Shown piece by piece: positions 48,887-59,561 of a stretch of DNA of 64,000 nucleotides; position 1 is the first letter of the stretch; every line of letters begins with the position of its first letter. The stretch is taken from assembly GCF_018383585.1 (NCBI RefSeq), contig NZ_JAHAMK010000002.1, forward strand, positions 1-64,000, read 5' to 3'. The notes beneath the pieces were generated by a model. The model ran no database searches, was not told where the DNA came from, and saw nothing but the letters and a program-made list of their open reading frames with translations. The stretch is from Microvirga sp. 3-52 (GTDB lineage: Bacteria; Pseudomonadota; Alphaproteobacteria; Rhizobiales; Beijerinckiaceae). A program made the position numbers and the translations under genes.

Positions 48887-49195
48887 CTAGCCCCTCATCA
48901 TGTTGACGTCTTCGACCGCGATGGAGCCGCGGTTGCGGAAGAAGACCACCAGAATGGCAAGGCCGATGGCCGCCTCCGCTGCCGCGACCGTGAGGATCAG
49001 CATGGCGAAGATCTGGCCGACGATGTCGTTCAGATGGGTCGAGAAGGCAACCATGTTGATGTTCACGGCGAGCAGGATCAGCTCGATGGACATCAGGATG
49101 ACGATGACGTTCTTCCGGTTGATGAAGATTCCGAATACCCCGAGCGTGAAGAGCACGGCGGCGACGGTGAGATAATGGCCCAGTCCGATAACCAT
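48887..49195 (-). CDS. nuoK: NADH-quinone oxidoreductase subunit K
   Basis: A three-helix subunit of the membrane arm with buried glutamates essential for proton transfer. The 102-residue protein shows [20 protein letters not shown] (Glu in TM2) and [20 protein letters not shown] (Glu in TM3), as in the E. coli protein. The start [20 protein letters not shown] is typical. It lies between nuoJ (12 bp) and nuoL (29 bp). Confidence 0.96.
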   Translation of the reverse strand: MVIGLGHYLTVAAVLFTLGVFGIFINRKNVIVILMSIELILLAVNINMVAFSTHLNDIVGQIFAMLILTVAAAEAAIGLAILVVFFRNRGSIAVEDVNMMRG

Positions 49196-49207
49196 TGCGT
49201 GCCCTCC

Positions 49208-49822
49208 TTAGATACCCTGGCGGAAGGGAACCTTCCGCACTTCGACGGCGGTTTCCTGCGTCCGGGCGTTCTGCTTGGAAATATCCTGGCGCCGCACACC
49301 CACGCGCTCACGCAACGTCAGTACGATCGCGCCGATCATGGCCACCAGAAGGATCAAACCCGCTGCCTGGAAGAAGTAGAAGTAGCGGGTGTAGAGAACC
49401 TGGCCGAGCGCCTCGGTGTTGGTCATGACGTCGGGCGCTGGGATTGGAACCGCCGGCGAGCGCACAAGGCCGGGATCAATGGCATAGGCACCGACAACCA
49501 GGATCAGTTCGAGCAGGAAGATCACGCCGATCAGTCCGCCGATGGGCAGGTATTGCAGGAAGCCCTGGCGAAGCGCGGCGAAGTCGACGTCGAGCATCAT
49601 CACGACGAAGAGGAAGAGCACCGCGACGGCGCCCACATAGACGATGACCAGGATCATCGCCAGGAACTCGGCTCCCATCATCAGGAACAGGCCCGCCGCG
49701 TTGACGAAGGCCAGGATCAGAAAGAGCACCGACTGCACGGGATTGCGGGAGGCAATCACCATGAATCCGGACGCGATCGTGATCGTCGCGAACAGGTAGA
49801 AGAAGGCGGCGGTAACCGTCAT
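49208..49822 (-). CDS. nuoJ: NADH-quinone oxidoreductase subunit J
   Basis: A five-helix membrane subunit next to the quinone channel. The 204-residue protein contains ATITIASGFMVIASRNPVQS and FLAMILVIVYVGAVAVLFLF, where the TM3 pi-bulge tyrosine/glycine segment drives coupling. I used ATG 49822; a TTG two codons upstream is in frame. A 138-bp gap separates it from nuoI, the longest inside the operon, in which I see no convincing gene. Confidence 0.95.
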   Translation of the reverse strand: MTVTAAFFYLFATITIASGFMVIASRNPVQSVLFLILAFVNAAGLFLMMGAEFLAMILVIVYVGAVAVLFLFVVMMLDVDFAALRQGFLQYLPIGGLIGVIFLLELILVVGAYAIDPGLVRSPAVPIPAPDVMTNTEALGQVLYTRYFYFFQAAGLILLVAMIGAIVLTLRERVGVRRQDISKQNARTQETAVEVRKVPFRQGI

Positions 49823-49960
49823 GTTCAACTCAAGCCGCCCAAGGCGGCCCCTTCCGACGTGGCCCCGGAGAATCCGACGGCCTGTCTATAAAATCCGAAT
49901 CCGAGGGGCACAACCCGCCGGATCTCCTTCCCCCCTGCCCTTACCGGGCAAAAGGCGCTC

Positions 49961-50449
49961 CTATCGGTAAGGCGCGGACTTCGCGATGTTGCGCGCGATT
50001 TCCCGCTCCCAACGCTCACCGTTATCAAGAAGCTTGGCCTTGTCGTAATAGAGCTCCTCGCGGGTCTCCACGGAGAACTCGAAGTTCGGGCCTTCCACGA
50101 TGGCGTCCACCGGGCAAGCCTCCTGGCACATGCCGCAATAGATGCACTTCACCATGTCGATGTCGTAGCGCGTCGTGCGGCGGGTGCCGTCATTGCGGCG
50201 CGGACCAGCTTCGATGGTGATGGCCTGCGCAGGGCAGATGGCCTCGCAGAGCTTGCAGGCGATGCAGCGCTCTTCCCCGTTGGGGTAGCGACGCAGAGCG
50301 TGCTCACCGCGGAAGCGAGGCCCGCGATGGCCCATCTCGAAGGGATAGTTGAGGGTCGCCTTCGGCTTGAAGAAGTACTTCACCGTCAGGATGAAGCCTG
50401 AGATGAACTCCTTCAGCAGGAGGGATTGGGCAATGCGGTCGAGCTGCAT
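49961..50449 (-). CDS. nuoI: NADH-quinone oxidoreductase subunit I
   Basis: The ferredoxin-like subunit carrying clusters N6a and N6b, which pass electrons from NuoG to NuoB. The 162-residue protein has two 4Fe-4S motifs, [12 protein letters not shown] and [12 protein letters not shown], in the standard spacing, and the N-terminal membrane-associated helix ([20 protein letters not shown]). It is 12 bp downstream of nuoH. Confidence 0.97.
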   Translation of the reverse strand: MQLDRIAQSLLLKEFISGFILTVKYFFKPKATLNYPFEMGHRGPRFRGEHALRRYPNGEERCIACKLCEAICPAQAITIEAGPRRNDGTRRTTRYDIDMVKCIYCGMCQEACPVDAIVEGPNFEFSVETREELYYDKAKLLDNGERWEREIARNIAKSAPYR

Positions 50450-50461
50450 GGCCGATCTCCT

Positions 50462-51487
50462 TTAGCGGACGCCCGGCGCATTGCCGGTCGCCATCAGGAC
50501 AGCTGCCACGATGATCACCATGGCCAGGGAAAGCGGCAGGAAGACCTTCCAGCCGAGGCGCATGAGCTGATCGTAGCGGTAGCGTGGCACCAGGGCTTTC
50601 ACCATGGCGATGAGGATGAAGAGGAAGCTCGCCTTCAGGACGAACCAGATCACACCCGGCACCCAGGTGAAGGGAGCGAACGGGATCGGAGACAGCCAGC
50701 CGCCGAGGAACAGGATCGTGCCGAGTGCGCACATGGTCATAATCGCCACGTACTCGCCGAGCATGAAGAGCAGGTACGGCGTGGAGGAATATTCCACCAT
50801 GTAGCCGGCGACCAGCTCCGATTCCGCTTCGGGCAGGTCGAAGGGCGGGCGGTTCGTCTCTGCCATGGCAGAGATGAAGAAGACCACGAACATCGGGAAG
50901 AGCGGCAGCCAGTACCAGCCCAGGATACCGAGGCGAGTGTTCTGCGATTCAACGATCTCCGAGAGATTGAGCGTTCCCGCACACATGAGCACGGTCACGA
51001 TGACGAAGCCGATGGAGACCTCGTACGACACCATCTGCGCCGCGGAGCGGAGTGCACCGAGAAACGGGTACTTCGAGTTCGAGGCCCAGCCGCCCATGAT
51101 GACCCCGTAAACGCCGAGCGATGAGATCGCGAAGATGTAGAGAATACCTACATTGATGTCGGCGATGGCCCAGCCGGCGTTCAGCGGGATGACCGCCCAG
51201 GCCGCCAGCGACAGGGTGCACATCAACAGCGGAGCGAGCAGGAACATGCCCTTGTTGGCGGGAGCCGGGATCACCGGCTCCTTCAGCACGAACTTCAGCA
51301 AGTCGGCAAATGACTGGAACAGCCCCCAGGGACCGACCACGTTCGGACCACGGCGCAGCTGAACCGCAGCCCAGACCTTGCGGTCGGCATAAAGCGCGTA
51401 GGCGATGAAGATGAGCAGTGCCACCAGCATGAGCAGGCTCTTGCCCAGCATGATCGCGACTGCGAGGAGAATATCCCCAAATTCCAT
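50462..51487 (-). CDS. nuoH: NADH-quinone oxidoreductase subunit H
   Basis: NuoH forms most of the quinone-binding cavity and the first proton path. The 341-residue protein has eight or so transmembrane segments and the conserved motifs [20 protein letters not shown] and [20 protein letters not shown] (acidic loop at the quinone site). It has 12-bp spacing to both nuoG and nuoI. Confidence 0.97.
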   Translation of the reverse strand: MEFGDILLAVAIMLGKSLLMLVALLIFIAYALYADRKVWAAVQLRRGPNVVGPWGLFQSFADLLKFVLKEPVIPAPANKGMFLLAPLLMCTLSLAAWAVIPLNAGWAIADINVGILYIFAISSLGVYGVIMGGWASNSKYPFLGALRSAAQMVSYEVSIGFVIVTVLMCAGTLNLSEIVESQNTRLGILGWYWLPLFPMFVVFFISAMAETNRPPFDLPEAESELVAGYMVEYSSTPYLLFMLGEYVAIMTMCALGTILFLGGWLSPIPFAPFTWVPGVIWFVLKASFLFILIAMVKALVPRYRYDQLMRLGWKVFLPLSLAMVIIVAAVLMATGNAPGVR

Positions 51488-51499
51488 GATCCGTTCCTC

Positions 51500-53578
51500 T
51501 TACTCAGCCGCCTCGAGCTTCAGCTCACGGGCGAGCGCGGAGCACTCGGCCATGACGCCGGAGGCGCGGGCAATCGGGTTCGTCAGATAGAAGTCTTTCA
51601 CCGGGCTCACGAACGGCTCGCGACCGGGAGTGCCGCCGATGCCGGCGAGCGCCTGGACGGCGGCAAACCCATCGGCCGGCTGGACCGTGTCGATGGCCGC
51701 AAAGTGCGGATAATGCGTATAGAGCTTCGCCCGAAGAGCATTCAACGAGTCGAAGGGCAGCCGTTGACCCAGAACGTCGGAGAGAGCGCGCAGGATGGCC
51801 CAGTCCTCGCGGGCCTCGCCCGGAGCGAAGGCTGCACGGTTGGCGATTTGCACCCGTCCTTCCGTATTCACGTAAGTACCGGACTTCTCCGTATAGGTCG
51901 CGGCTGGCAGGATCACGTCGGCGCGATGAGCGCCACGGTCACCATGGGTTCCCTGGTAGATCACGAAGGCGCCGGGAGCGATGTCGATCTCGTCCGCCCC
52001 GAGGTTGAACAGCACGTCCACGTTGCCCTGTGCCATGGTCTGAGCGTTCAGGCCCCACTCGCCCGGCACGAGGCCGAGATCGAGCGCACCGACGCGGGAA
52101 GCGGCGGTGTGCAGGATAGAGAAGCCGTTCCAGCCGTCCTTGACGGCGCCCACATCGCGGGCGAGCTGCGCGAGGGCAGAGAGGACCGCCAGACCATCCG
52201 AACGAGAGAGGGCGCCCTGCCCCACGATGATCAGCGGGCGCTCGGCACCACGAAGCTTTTCGATGAAGCTGTGACGGCCCCCAACCAGCTCGGCCAGCGT
52301 CTCAGGACCGGCGCCGAGGTAGTCGTAGGGATAGGTCAGATCCGCATGCTCACCGATCATCGCGATCGGCGGCGGAGCCATGCGCCAGCGCTTGCGGATG
52401 CGCACATTGACGAGCGAAGCCTCAATGCGCGGGTTCGAACCCACGATCAGGATCGCGTCCGCGTCCTCGATACCGGAAATGGTTGTGTTGAAGAGATAGG
52501 AGCCTCGGCCATAAGCCGGCGACAGCACGGTTCCATCTTGGCGGGCGTCGATGTTGGTAACGCCGAGGCTCTCCATGAGGAGCTTCAGGGCATACATCTC
52601 CTCGACGGCGGCAAGATCGCCCACGATGGCGCCGATACGCTTGGGATCTGTACCCTTCACGCGGTTAGCAATCGTGGCGAAGGCTTCCTGCCAGGAAGCC
52701 GGACGCAGGCGGCCGTTCTCCCGCACGAAGGGGCGGTCGAGACGCTGGAGGCGCAAGCCATCCACAATCTGGCGGGTCTTGTCGGTGATCCACTCCTCGT
52801 TCAACGCCTCGTTCACGCGCGGCAGGATGCGCATGACCTCCCGGCCACGGGAATCGACACGGATCGAGGAGCCGACCGCGTCCATCACGTCGACGGAATC
52901 GGTCTTGGTGAGCTCCCAGGGACGATAATGGAACGACTCAGGCTTGTGGGTGAGCGCGCCGACCGGACAGAGGTCGGCAACGTTCGCCTGCAGCTCCGAG
53001 CCGAGGGCTCGCTCGAGATAGCTCGTGATCTCCATGTCCTCGCCGCGCCATAGGGCGCCGAGATCCGGCACGCCAGCCACTTCGGCGGAGAAACGCACGC
53101 AGCGGGTGCAGTGGATGCATCGGTTCATGGAGGTGCGCACGAGCGGGCCGAGATACTTGTCGGTCACTGCGCGCTTGTTCTCGTGATAGCGGCTGGTGTC
53201 GACGCCGTAGGCCATGGCTTGGTCCTGCAGGTCGCATTGACCGCCCTGGTCACAGATGGGGCAGTCGAGCGGGTGGTTGATGAGGAGGAACTCCATCACC
53301 CCTTCACGTGCCTTCTTCACCGTCGGCGACTTGGTCGAGATCTCCGGCGGCTCACCATTCGGACCGGGACGGCAGTCGCGCACGCCCCAGGCGCAGGATG
53401 CGACCGGCTTCGGCGCACCCTTTACCTCCACGAGGCACATGCGGCAGTTACCGGCGATCGAAAGCCGCTCATGGTAGCAGAAGCGCGGGATCTCCGCTCC
53501 CGCGGCCTCGGCGGCCTGGAGCAGGGTGTATTCCGCGGGAACGTCGACCTCGACGCCATCAACGATGATTTTCGCCAT
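51500..53578 (-). CDS. nuoG: NADH-quinone oxidoreductase subunit G
   Basis: The largest peripheral-arm subunit, carrying clusters N1b, N4 and N5. The 692-residue protein has an N-terminal 2Fe-2S domain ([20 protein letters not shown]), the His-Cys3 cluster region [18 protein letters not shown] and the 4Fe-4S motif [13 protein letters not shown] molybdopterin-oxidoreductase-like domain without cofactor follows (about 220-690). It is shorter than the E. coli form and lacks the extra N7 cluster motif as far as I can see. ATG 53578 ([14 protein letters not shown]) was preferred to 53590. Confidence 0.96.
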   Translation of the reverse strand: MAKIIVDGVEVDVPAEYTLLQAAEAAGAEIPRFCYHERLSIAGNCRMCLVEVKGAPKPVASCAWGVRDCRPGPNGEPPEISTKSPTVKKAREGVMEFLLINHPLDCPICDQGGQCDLQDQAMAYGVDTSRYHENKRAVTDKYLGPLVRTSMNRCIHCTRCVRFSAEVAGVPDLGALWRGEDMEITSYLERALGSELQANVADLCPVGALTHKPESFHYRPWELTKTDSVDVMDAVGSSIRVDSRGREVMRILPRVNEALNEEWITDKTRQIVDGLRLQRLDRPFVRENGRLRPASWQEAFATIANRVKGTDPKRIGAIVGDLAAVEEMYALKLLMESLGVTNIDARQDGTVLSPAYGRGSYLFNTTISGIEDADAILIVGSNPRIEASLVNVRIRKRWRMAPPPIAMIGEHADLTYPYDYLGAGPETLAELVGGRHSFIEKLRGAERPLIIVGQGALSRSDGLAVLSALAQLARDVGAVKDGWNGFSILHTAASRVGALDLGLVPGEWGLNAQTMAQGNVDVLFNLGADEIDIAPGAFVIYQGTHGDRGAHRADVILPAATYTEKSGTYVNTEGRVQIANRAAFAPGEAREDWAILRALSDVLGQRLPFDSLNALRAKLYTHYPHFAAIDTVQPADGFAAVQALAGIGGTPGREPFVSPVKDFYLTNPIARASGVMAECSALARELKLEAAE

Positions 53579-53586
53579 CTTCAATC

Positions 53587-54888
53587 TCACTCCGCCGCAA
53601 TCAGGACGGATTCGGAATGCGGGTTAGCCGCGTAGTCGTCGATCCGCTTCTCAATCTCATGACGGAAGTGGCGGATCAGACCCTGAACCGGCCAAGCCGC
53701 CGCGTCGCCGAGCGCGCAGATGGTGTGGCCTTCGATCTGGGTCGAAACTTCGAGCAGCATGTCGATCTCGCGTTTCTGGGCGCGGCCTTCGGCCATGCGG
53801 GTCAGCACGCGCCACATCCAGCCCGTGCCCTCACGGCAAGGCGTGCACTGGCCACAGCTCTCATGCTTGTAGAAGTACGAGATGCGGGCAATCGCGCGAA
53901 CGATGTCGGTGGACTTGTCCATGACGATCACGGCGGCAGTGCCGAGACCGGACTTGAGATTCCGCAGGGTGTCGAAATCCATGTAGGCATCGGCGATCTG
54001 CTCGGCCGGAACAATCGGCACAGACGAACCGCCGGGGATGACGCCGAGCAGGTTGTCCCAGCCGCCGCGGATACCACCACAATGGCGGTCGATCAGTTCC
54101 CGGAAAGTGAGGCCCATAGCCTCTTCCACATTGCAGGGCTTGTTCACGTGGCCCGACACGCAGAAGAGCTTGGTGCCGACGTTGTTCGGACGGCCGATGC
54201 TGGAGAACCAGGACGCCCCGCGGCGCAGGATCGTGCCGGCAACGGCAATCGACTCGACGTTGTTCACGGTGGTCGGGCAGCCATAGAGGCCCATATTGGC
54301 CGGGAACGGCGGCTTCAGACGCGGCATGCCCTTCTTGCCTTCCATGCTCTCGATGAGAGCCGTCTCTTCACCGCAGATATAGGCGCCTGCGCCGTGGTGG
54401 ACGTAGAGGTCGAAGGGATAGCCGTGGATGTTGTCCTTGCCGATGAGCTTGGCCTCATAAGCTTCGTCCACCGCCCGCTGAAGCGCGTAGCGCTCGGCCA
54501 CGTACTCGCCGCGGATGTAGATGTAGGCTGCGTGAGCCCCCATGGCGAACGACGCGATGAGGCAGCCCTCGACGAGAAGATGCGGATCGTTCCGCATGAT
54601 TTCGCGGTCTTTACAGGTGCCGGGTTCCGACTCGTCCGCATTCACGACCAGAAAGTGCGGACGGCCGTCCGACTGCTTGGGCATGAAGGACCATTTCAGG
54701 CCCGTGGGGAAGCCTGCGCCGCCTCGGCCGCGCAGGCCCGACGCCTTCATCTCGTTGACGATCCAGTCGCGGCCCTGCTCGAGCAGGAACTTCGTCCCGT
54801 CCCAGGCACCGCGCATCTTCGCGGCCTTGAGGTCCGGCGAATGGAAGCCGTAGAGGTTGGTGAAGATACGATCTTTGTCCTGAAGCAT
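53587..54888 (-). CDS. nuoF: NADH-quinone oxidoreductase subunit F
   Basis: NuoF holds the NADH site, FMN and cluster N3. The 433-residue protein shows the nucleotide-binding loop [20 protein letters not shown], the FMN region [20 protein letters not shown] and [20 protein letters not shown], and the 4Fe-4S motif [20 protein letters not shown]. It is 14 bp downstream of nuoE and 8 bp before nuoG. Confidence 0.97.
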   Translation of the reverse strand: MLQDKDRIFTNLYGFHSPDLKAAKMRGAWDGTKFLLEQGRDWIVNEMKASGLRGRGGAGFPTGLKWSFMPKQSDGRPHFLVVNADESEPGTCKDREIMRNDPHLLVEGCLIASFAMGAHAAYIYIRGEYVAERYALQRAVDEAYEAKLIGKDNIHGYPFDLYVHHGAGAYICGEETALIESMEGKKGMPRLKPPFPANMGLYGCPTTVNNVESIAVAGTILRRGASWFSSIGRPNNVGTKLFCVSGHVNKPCNVEEAMGLTFRELIDRHCGGIRGGWDNLLGVIPGGSSVPIVPAEQIADAYMDFDTLRNLKSGLGTAAVIVMDKSTDIVRAIARISYFYKHESCGQCTPCREGTGWMWRVLTRMAEGRAQKREIDMLLEVSTQIEGHTICALGDAAAWPVQGLIRHFRHEIEKRIDDYAANPHSESVLIAAE

Positions 54889-54902
54889 TCCCGATCACTC
54901 CA

Positions 54903-55961
54903 TCAGGACGACTTGTTGTCTTTGTCGACGACCACGCCCGGCTTGCTCTCGCTGCCGTCACGACGGGTCTCGGCTTGCGAAGGCGGTGTGCCGGCAACCG
55001 GTGTCGTCGGGTTGGCAGGTGTGGCTTCGCCTTCCTTCGTTGGCGTCGCCACGTAGGATTTGCCGCTCTGTGGAGCAGGTCTCGGCTCGGCTTCCGTATG
55101 CGATTGACCCTTGGTGGCCGTCGACGGATCGGCAGCCTCCTTGCGATCGGCCGGATTGATCGGCGTCTCGCCTTCCTTGGCGCGCTTGGCCGGGGTGTCG
55201 GCAGCATCGCTCTCGATGGCGCGCCCGGCTCCAGGCTTTGCAGCCCTGGCCTCCTGCGGAACACTGGCCATGGCAGCGGCGGTCTCTCCAGTCTCGGCGA
55301 CTTTCGCCTGCTCCTCGAAGCGTTTCCGCCAAGCACCCACCACCGAACCGTCGTACAAGGCAGGATCCTGAAGAGTGTTGACGGCCTCGAAGGGCTCGGA
55401 CCGATTACGGCCAATCTGGGATCCGGCCTTCACGGGACGACCGCTGGCAAGGTCGTCGAGCAGCTTCTCGAAGTTCTCGGTCGTCAGATCCTCGTAATAG
55501 TCGTCGTTGATCTGGACCATCGGCGCATTGGAGCAGGCGCCCAGACACTCCACCTCGAGCCAGGAGAAGGTTCCGTCCGCCGTCACATGGTTTTGGTCAC
55601 CGATGCGGCGCTCCAGGACCTTCTTGATATCGCCCGCGCCTCGCAGCACGCAGGGCGTGGTGCCGCAGAACTGGATGAAATATTTTCCGACCGGTTCAAG
55701 GTTGAACATCGTGTAGAAGGTCGCCACCTCCATCACGCGGATCACCGGCATCTCAAGCCTGGCCGCAACCGCCTCGATGGCCTTGCGCGGCAGCCAGCCG
55801 CCGGCCTGCTCCTGAGCCTTGCCCAGAAGAGCGATCACAGCTGAAGCCTGTCGACCAGGCGGATACTTGGCGATTTCCTTGTCCGCGAAAGCCTCGGTCT
55901 CGGGAGAGAGAACGAAGTTCTCGGGCTGCATGTCTTCAGGCGCGAGCTTACGAACGGCCAT
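54903..55961 (-). CDS. nuoE: NADH-quinone oxidoreductase subunit E with long disordered tail
   Basis: NuoE carries cluster N1a, an off-path 2Fe-2S centre next to the FMN. The thioredoxin-like core (about 1-175) has the four ligands Cys99, Cys104, Cys139 and Cys143 in FCGTTPCVLRG and EVECLGACSNAP. The 352-residue protein is twice the E. coli length: from about residue 215 it has a Pro/Ala/Glu/Lys-rich low-complexity tail with no recognisable domain. Many Rhizobiales NuoE proteins instead end in a helix-hairpin-helix-like domain, which here is visible on S2 but not on NuoE. Confidence 0.95.
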   Translation of the reverse strand: MAVRKLAPEDMQPENFVLSPETEAFADKEIAKYPPGRQASAVIALLGKAQEQAGGWLPRKAIEAVAARLEMPVIRVMEVATFYTMFNLEPVGKYFIQFCGTTPCVLRGAGDIKKVLERRIGDQNHVTADGTFSWLEVECLGACSNAPMVQINDDYYEDLTTENFEKLLDDLASGRPVKAGSQIGRNRSEPFEAVNTLQDPALYDGSVVGAWRKRFEEQAKVAETGETAAAMASVPQEARAAKPGAGRAIESDAADTPAKRAKEGETPINPADRKEAADPSTATKGQSHTEAEPRPAPQSGKSYVATPTKEGEATPANPTTPVAGTPPSQAETRRDGSESKPGVVVDKDNKSS

Positions 55962-56076
55962 ACACTCTTCTCCTCATCGCCATGGCCGGGCATGAGGCCC
56001 GGCCACTCGCGACTTGAACTTTTCCAACACGCCTCAAGGTGCGTGGATATCCGCCCCGGAACCGGGGCAGCTCTTG

Positions 56077-57267
56077 TTAGCGGTCGACCTCGCCAAACAC
56101 GATGTCGAGGGAACCCAGAACGCCTGCCACGTCGGCCAGCATGTGGCCGCGGCACATGAAATCCATGCCCTGGAGGTGGGCGAAGCCCGGGGCGCGGATC
56201 CTGCAGCGATAAGCCTTGTTGGTGCCGTCCGACACGAGATAGACGCCGAACTCGCCCTTCGGGGCCTCCACGGCCGCATAGACCTCGCCCGCGGGAACGT
56301 GGAAGCCTTCCGTGTAGAGCTTAAAGTGGTGGATCAGCGCTTCCATGGAGCGCTTCATGTCCTTGCGCGATGGCGGGGCAACCTTGCCGTCGAGCGTCGT
56401 CACCGGTCCTTGCCCGTCCGGCGCCCGCAGCTTGCTCAGGCACTGGCGCATGATACGTACGCTTTGGCGCATCTCCTCCATGCGGATCACCTGGCGATCG
56501 TAGTTGTCGCCATTCTTTCCGACGGGGATGTCGAACTCCATCTCCTCGTAGCACTCGTAAGGCTGGGACTTGCGCAGGTCCCAGGCCACGCCGCAACTGC
56601 GGACGATCGGACCTGAGAAGCCCCAGGCGAAGCAATCGTCCAGTGTGATCGTGCCGATGTCGACGTTGCGCTGCTTGAAGATGCGGTTGCCGATCACGAG
56701 GGTGTCGAGATCGTCGAGAACCTGAAGGAACGGATCGCAGAAGGCCTCGATATCGTCGATCAGCTCCGGCTGGATGTCCATGTTCACGCCGCCGGGGCGG
56801 AAGTAATTGGCGTGCATCCGCGAGCCGGAAATCCGCTCGTAGAAGATCATCAGCTTCTCGCGCTCCTCGAAACCCCAGAGAGGCGGAGTAAGCGCGCCGA
56901 CGTCCATGGCCTGCGTCGTCACGTTGAGGAGATGCGACAGCAGGCGCCCGATCTCCGAGAACAGGACACGGATCAGCTGTGCACGACGCGGCACCTCGAT
57001 CCCCAGGAGCTTCTCGATCGCCATGCAATAGGCGTGCTCCTGGTTCATGGGCGCCACGTAGTCAAGCCGGTCGAAATAGGGATTGGCCTGAACGTAGGTC
57101 TTGTACTCGATCAGCTTCTCGGTACCGCGGTGGAGCAGGCCGATATGCGGATCGACGCGCTCGACCACTTCGCCGTCCAGCTCCAGCACGAGACGCAGAA
57201 CGCCGTGCGCAGCCGGGTGCTGCGGACCGAAGTTGATCGTGAAGTTACGGATATTATGCTCACCCAT
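56077..57267 (-). CDS. nuoD: NADH-quinone oxidoreductase subunit D
   Basis: NuoD lines the quinone-reduction site at the end of the iron-sulfur chain. The 396-residue protein belongs to the NiFe-hydrogenase large-subunit fold without metal cysteines. It shows [38 protein letters not shown] (quinone-site His and downstream Tyr), [20 protein letters not shown] and the C-terminal [20 protein letters not shown]. It is separate from nuoC, unlike the fused NuoCD of E. coli. A 115-bp gap with a GGCCGGGC palindrome separates it from nuoE. Confidence 0.97.
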   Translation of the reverse strand: MGEHNIRNFTINFGPQHPAAHGVLRLVLELDGEVVERVDPHIGLLHRGTEKLIEYKTYVQANPYFDRLDYVAPMNQEHAYCMAIEKLLGIEVPRRAQLIRVLFSEIGRLLSHLLNVTTQAMDVGALTPPLWGFEEREKLMIFYERISGSRMHANYFRPGGVNMDIQPELIDDIEAFCDPFLQVLDDLDTLVIGNRIFKQRNVDIGTITLDDCFAWGFSGPIVRSCGVAWDLRKSQPYECYEEMEFDIPVGKNGDNYDRQVIRMEEMRQSVRIMRQCLSKLRAPDGQGPVTTLDGKVAPPSRKDMKRSMEALIHHFKLYTEGFHVPAGEVYAAVEAPKGEFGVYLVSDGTNKAYRCRIRAPGFAHLQGMDFMCRGHMLADVAGVLGSLDIVFGEVDR

Positions 57268-57287
57268 GGGTCGCCCTCTCCGCTCCT

Positions 57288-57890
57288 TTATGCCTTGGCC
57301 TTCTCGTCGCCGGGCAGCACGTAATCCGTGCCTTCCCAGGGAGAGAGGAAGTCGAAGTTGCGGAATTCCTGATTGAGCTTCACCGGCTCGTAGACAACGC
57401 GGCCCTGACCATCGTCGTAGCGGACTTCGACATAGCCGGTCATCGGGAAGTCCTTGCGCAGAGGGTGCCCCTCGAAGCCGTAATCGGTGAGAATCCGGCG
57501 CAGGTCCGGGTGCCCCGTGAACAGGATGCCGTAGAGGTCATAGGCCTCCCGCTCATACCAGTTCGCGGCGGGCCAAATGCCTACGAGCGACGGAACCGGG
57601 GTGACCTCGTCCGTCTCCACCTTCACGCGGATGCGCCGGTTATGGTGTGGCGCAAGGAAGTGATAAACCACGTCGAAGCGCTTCTCGCGGGCCGGATAGT
57701 CCGCGCCGCAAATGTCGATGAAGCAGACGAACCGGCACTGCGGGTCGTCCCGCAGGAAGGTTGCCACCCGCACGATTTCCTCACGGTGGGCGACAATCGT
57801 CAGCTCGCCGAAGGCAATGGCCCGGTCCTCGACCGCTTCGCCGAGGGACGAGGCGATATGATCGCTCAGGGCTTGGAGCTCAGCACTCAT
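57288..57890 (-). CDS. nuoC: NADH-quinone oxidoreductase subunit C
   Basis: A structural subunit of the peripheral arm (30-kDa subunit). The 200-residue protein includes the family signature [20 protein letters not shown] followed by [20 protein letters not shown]. It lies 14 bp after nuoB and 20 bp before nuoD. Confidence 0.96.
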   Translation of the reverse strand: MSAELQALSDHIASSLGEAVEDRAIAFGELTIVAHREEIVRVATFLRDDPQCRFVCFIDICGADYPAREKRFDVVYHFLAPHHNRRIRVKVETDEVTPVPSLVGIWPAANWYEREAYDLYGILFTGHPDLRRILTDYGFEGHPLRKDFPMTGYVEVRYDDGQGRVVYEPVKLNQEFRNFDFLSPWEGTDYVLPGDEKAKA

Positions 57891-57904
57891 GCAACGACCT
57901 TTGC

Positions 57905-58489
57905 TCAGCGCTCGATGGTACCAGTACGACGAATCTTCTTCTGGAGGAGAAGGACTCCATAGAGAAGGGCCTCAGCCGTCGGCGGGCAGCCCGGTACATA
58001 GATGTCGACCGGCACGATCCGGTCGCAGCCACGAACCACGGAATAGGAATAATGATAATAGCCGCCGCCATTGGCGCAGGATCCCATCGAGATGACATAG
58101 CGCGGCTCCGGCATCTGGTCATAGACCTTGCGGAGGGCGGGAGCCATCTTGTTGGTGAGCGTACCGGCCACGATCATCACGTCCGACTGACGCGGCGAGG
58201 CGCGTGGCGCGAAGCCGAAGCGCTCGGCATCGTACCGCGGCATGGACATCTGCATCATCTCGACGGCACAGCAGGCGAGGCCGAAGGTCATCCACATGAG
58301 CGAACCGGTGCGCGCCCAGGTGATGAGGTCCTCGGTCGAGGTAACGAGAAAGCCCTTGTCGGACAGTTCCTCGTTGATGGAGACGAAATAAGGGTCCGTC
58401 GAACCGACCGGCTTACCGGTATTCGGGTCGACGATGCCGCGAGGGGCAGGAGCGACCAGGGTCGACTGGGTCTCGGAGATCAATCCCAT
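57905..58489 (-). CDS. nuoB: NADH-quinone oxidoreductase subunit B
   Basis: NuoB binds cluster N2, the final electron donor to quinone. The 194-residue protein has the adjacent ligands Cys73 and Cys74 in [11 protein letters not shown] and the later cysteines in [20 protein letters not shown] and [20 protein letters not shown]. Its start overlaps the nuoA stop by 10 nt. Confidence 0.97.
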   Translation of the reverse strand: MGLISETQSTLVAPAPRGIVDPNTGKPVGSTDPYFVSINEELSDKGFLVTSTEDLITWARTGSLMWMTFGLACCAVEMMQMSMPRYDAERFGFAPRASPRQSDVMIVAGTLTNKMAPALRKVYDQMPEPRYVISMGSCANGGGYYHYSYSVVRGCDRIVPVDIYVPGCPPTAEALLYGVLLLQKKIRRTGTIER

Positions 58490-58845
58490 TCAAGGGCCCC
58501 CTTCTTCCACTCGTAAATGAATCCGACCGTCAGGACACCAAGGAAGATCATCATGGAGATGAAGCCAAACCAGCCCAGATTCCCGAACGTGATGGCCCAG
58601 GGAAACAGGAATGCCACTTCCAGGTCGAAAATGATGAAAAGGATTGCGACGAGATAGAACCGCACGTCGAACTTCATGCGGGCGTCATCGAACGCGTTGA
58701 AGCCGCACTCGTAGGCGGACAGCTTCTCGGTGTCAGGACGGCTGTAGGCGACGATGAACGGCGCCACGAGCAGCGCCACCCCGATCAGGAGCGAGACGCC
58801 GATGAAGATTACGAGAGGCAGGTAGTCGGCGAGGAGATTCGTCAT
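58480..58845 (-). CDS. nuoA: NADH-quinone oxidoreductase subunit A
   Basis: A three-helix membrane subunit whose first loop closes the quinone site. The 121-residue protein has the conserved loop cysteine in [20 protein letters not shown] and the charged TM2-3 region [16 protein letters not shown]. It is the first gene of the 14-gene nuo operon; the promoter must lie in the 480-bp region upstream. Confidence 0.97.
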   Translation of the reverse strand: MTNLLADYLPLVIFIGVSLLIGVALLVAPFIVAYSRPDTEKLSAYECGFNAFDDARMKFDVRFYLVAILFIIFDLEVAFLFPWAITFGNLGWFGFISMMIFLGVLTVGFIYEWKKGALEWD

Positions 58846-59327
58846 ACGACACCTAGAAGGAACTGATTCCGGCTCGAAGCCGGCAATCTGAAACGCATTT
58901 AAGCCCCAGAAAGGCCCGATAAAAGCCCCTGCGACAACACGCTGATTGCGCGGGAGGCTTAGCTGAGTTCCCCTTCCCTGACAAGTGTTTGCACTGCCGC
59001 AAAAAGAACCATTCCAAACTAGGACGTCACCTTTTCGGCAGCTTTAGCCGCCCGGCGTTTGGCTGCCGCTTCAGCCTGGCATCGTCCTCGTTCCGAATCT
59101 CGTCGAACTTCTTCCGGGTCAGGTGTTCGATACCAATAGGCACGTTCTGGGGCGCCGCACGTGCCGGATCAGCCCCTGGAACTCGGCTGAACGCATGAAG
59201 CTGTGGGGAGAATGCGCCTGCAGGGAAAAAGTGCCCGACGTCGAACCGCTCCGCGGACAGGTTCGTTCAATCCGATCCCGAGACGCCAACCTCAGGCGTG
59301 TACAGATTTGACGCTTTCGGGGGAAAG
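58846..59327. other. Intergenic region upstream of nuoA: no confident gene
   Basis: The stretch between nuoA and tRNA-Asp should hold the nuo promoter. A TTGTCA-17-TAAGCC pair on the minus strand (58984-58956) is a weak candidate, and a small CCGGCT/AGCCGG hairpin lies at 58869-58883. A 38-codon GTG-started frame (59143-59027, minus; VPIGIEHLTRKKFDEIRNED at its start) is possible. An overlapping minus frame ending at 59019 reads like the tail of a small Ala/Lys/Glu-rich protein but has no start. These may be remnants of one decayed gene; I do not call it. Confidence 0.4.
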
Positions 59328-59404
59328 TGGCGCGGGCGACGGGGCTCGAACCCGCGACCTCCGGCGTGACAGGCCGGCACTCTAACCGACTGAGCTACGC
59401 CCGC
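59328..59404 (-). tRNA. tRNA-Asp (GTC anticodon)
   Basis: A 77-nt cloverleaf on the minus strand with a 7-bp acceptor stem GCGGGCG/CGCCCGC, D-arm with AGTCGGTTAGA, anticodon stem CCGGC/GCCGG around loop CTGTCAC (anticodon GTC, Asp), T-arm GCGGG-TTCGAGC-CCCGT, and an encoded CCA end. A consensus promoter lies 30 bp upstream. Confidence 0.96.
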
Positions 59405-59433
59405 GCATCGGACCGCCAAAGCGGTGTGGGTGG

Positions 59434-59462
59434 GGTTTAAGGGCCCCCCTACCCCCTGTCAA
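59434..59462 (-). promoter_or_regulatory. Promoter of tRNA-Asp
   Basis: Minus strand TTGACA and TAAACC separated by 17 bp, with a G-rich spacer. A perfect -35 in this position, 30 bp before the mature 5' end, fits a strong stable-RNA promoter. Confidence 0.75.
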
Positions 59463-59561
59463 GAGTCCAATGCATCCATTTTCGAAAGCTTGCAGGAAAC
59501 CTGCATCGCCTGCATAGGAAAGGGGCCCGGAAGGTGGCCCGAGCATGGGCTCCTTGCCATT

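Noticed and set aside
49829-49960. 28-codon GTG frame between nuoI and nuoJ, with an AGGAG about 11 nt upstream
   Set aside because: Spacing is long, the peptide is Gly/Ala-rich without a clear feature, and nothing else supports it.
55980-56005. Third full copy of the ATGGCCGGG repeat in the nuoE-nuoD gap
   Set aside because: Only the short palindromic core is present; the second hairpin and middle words are missing, so I do not list it as a copy.
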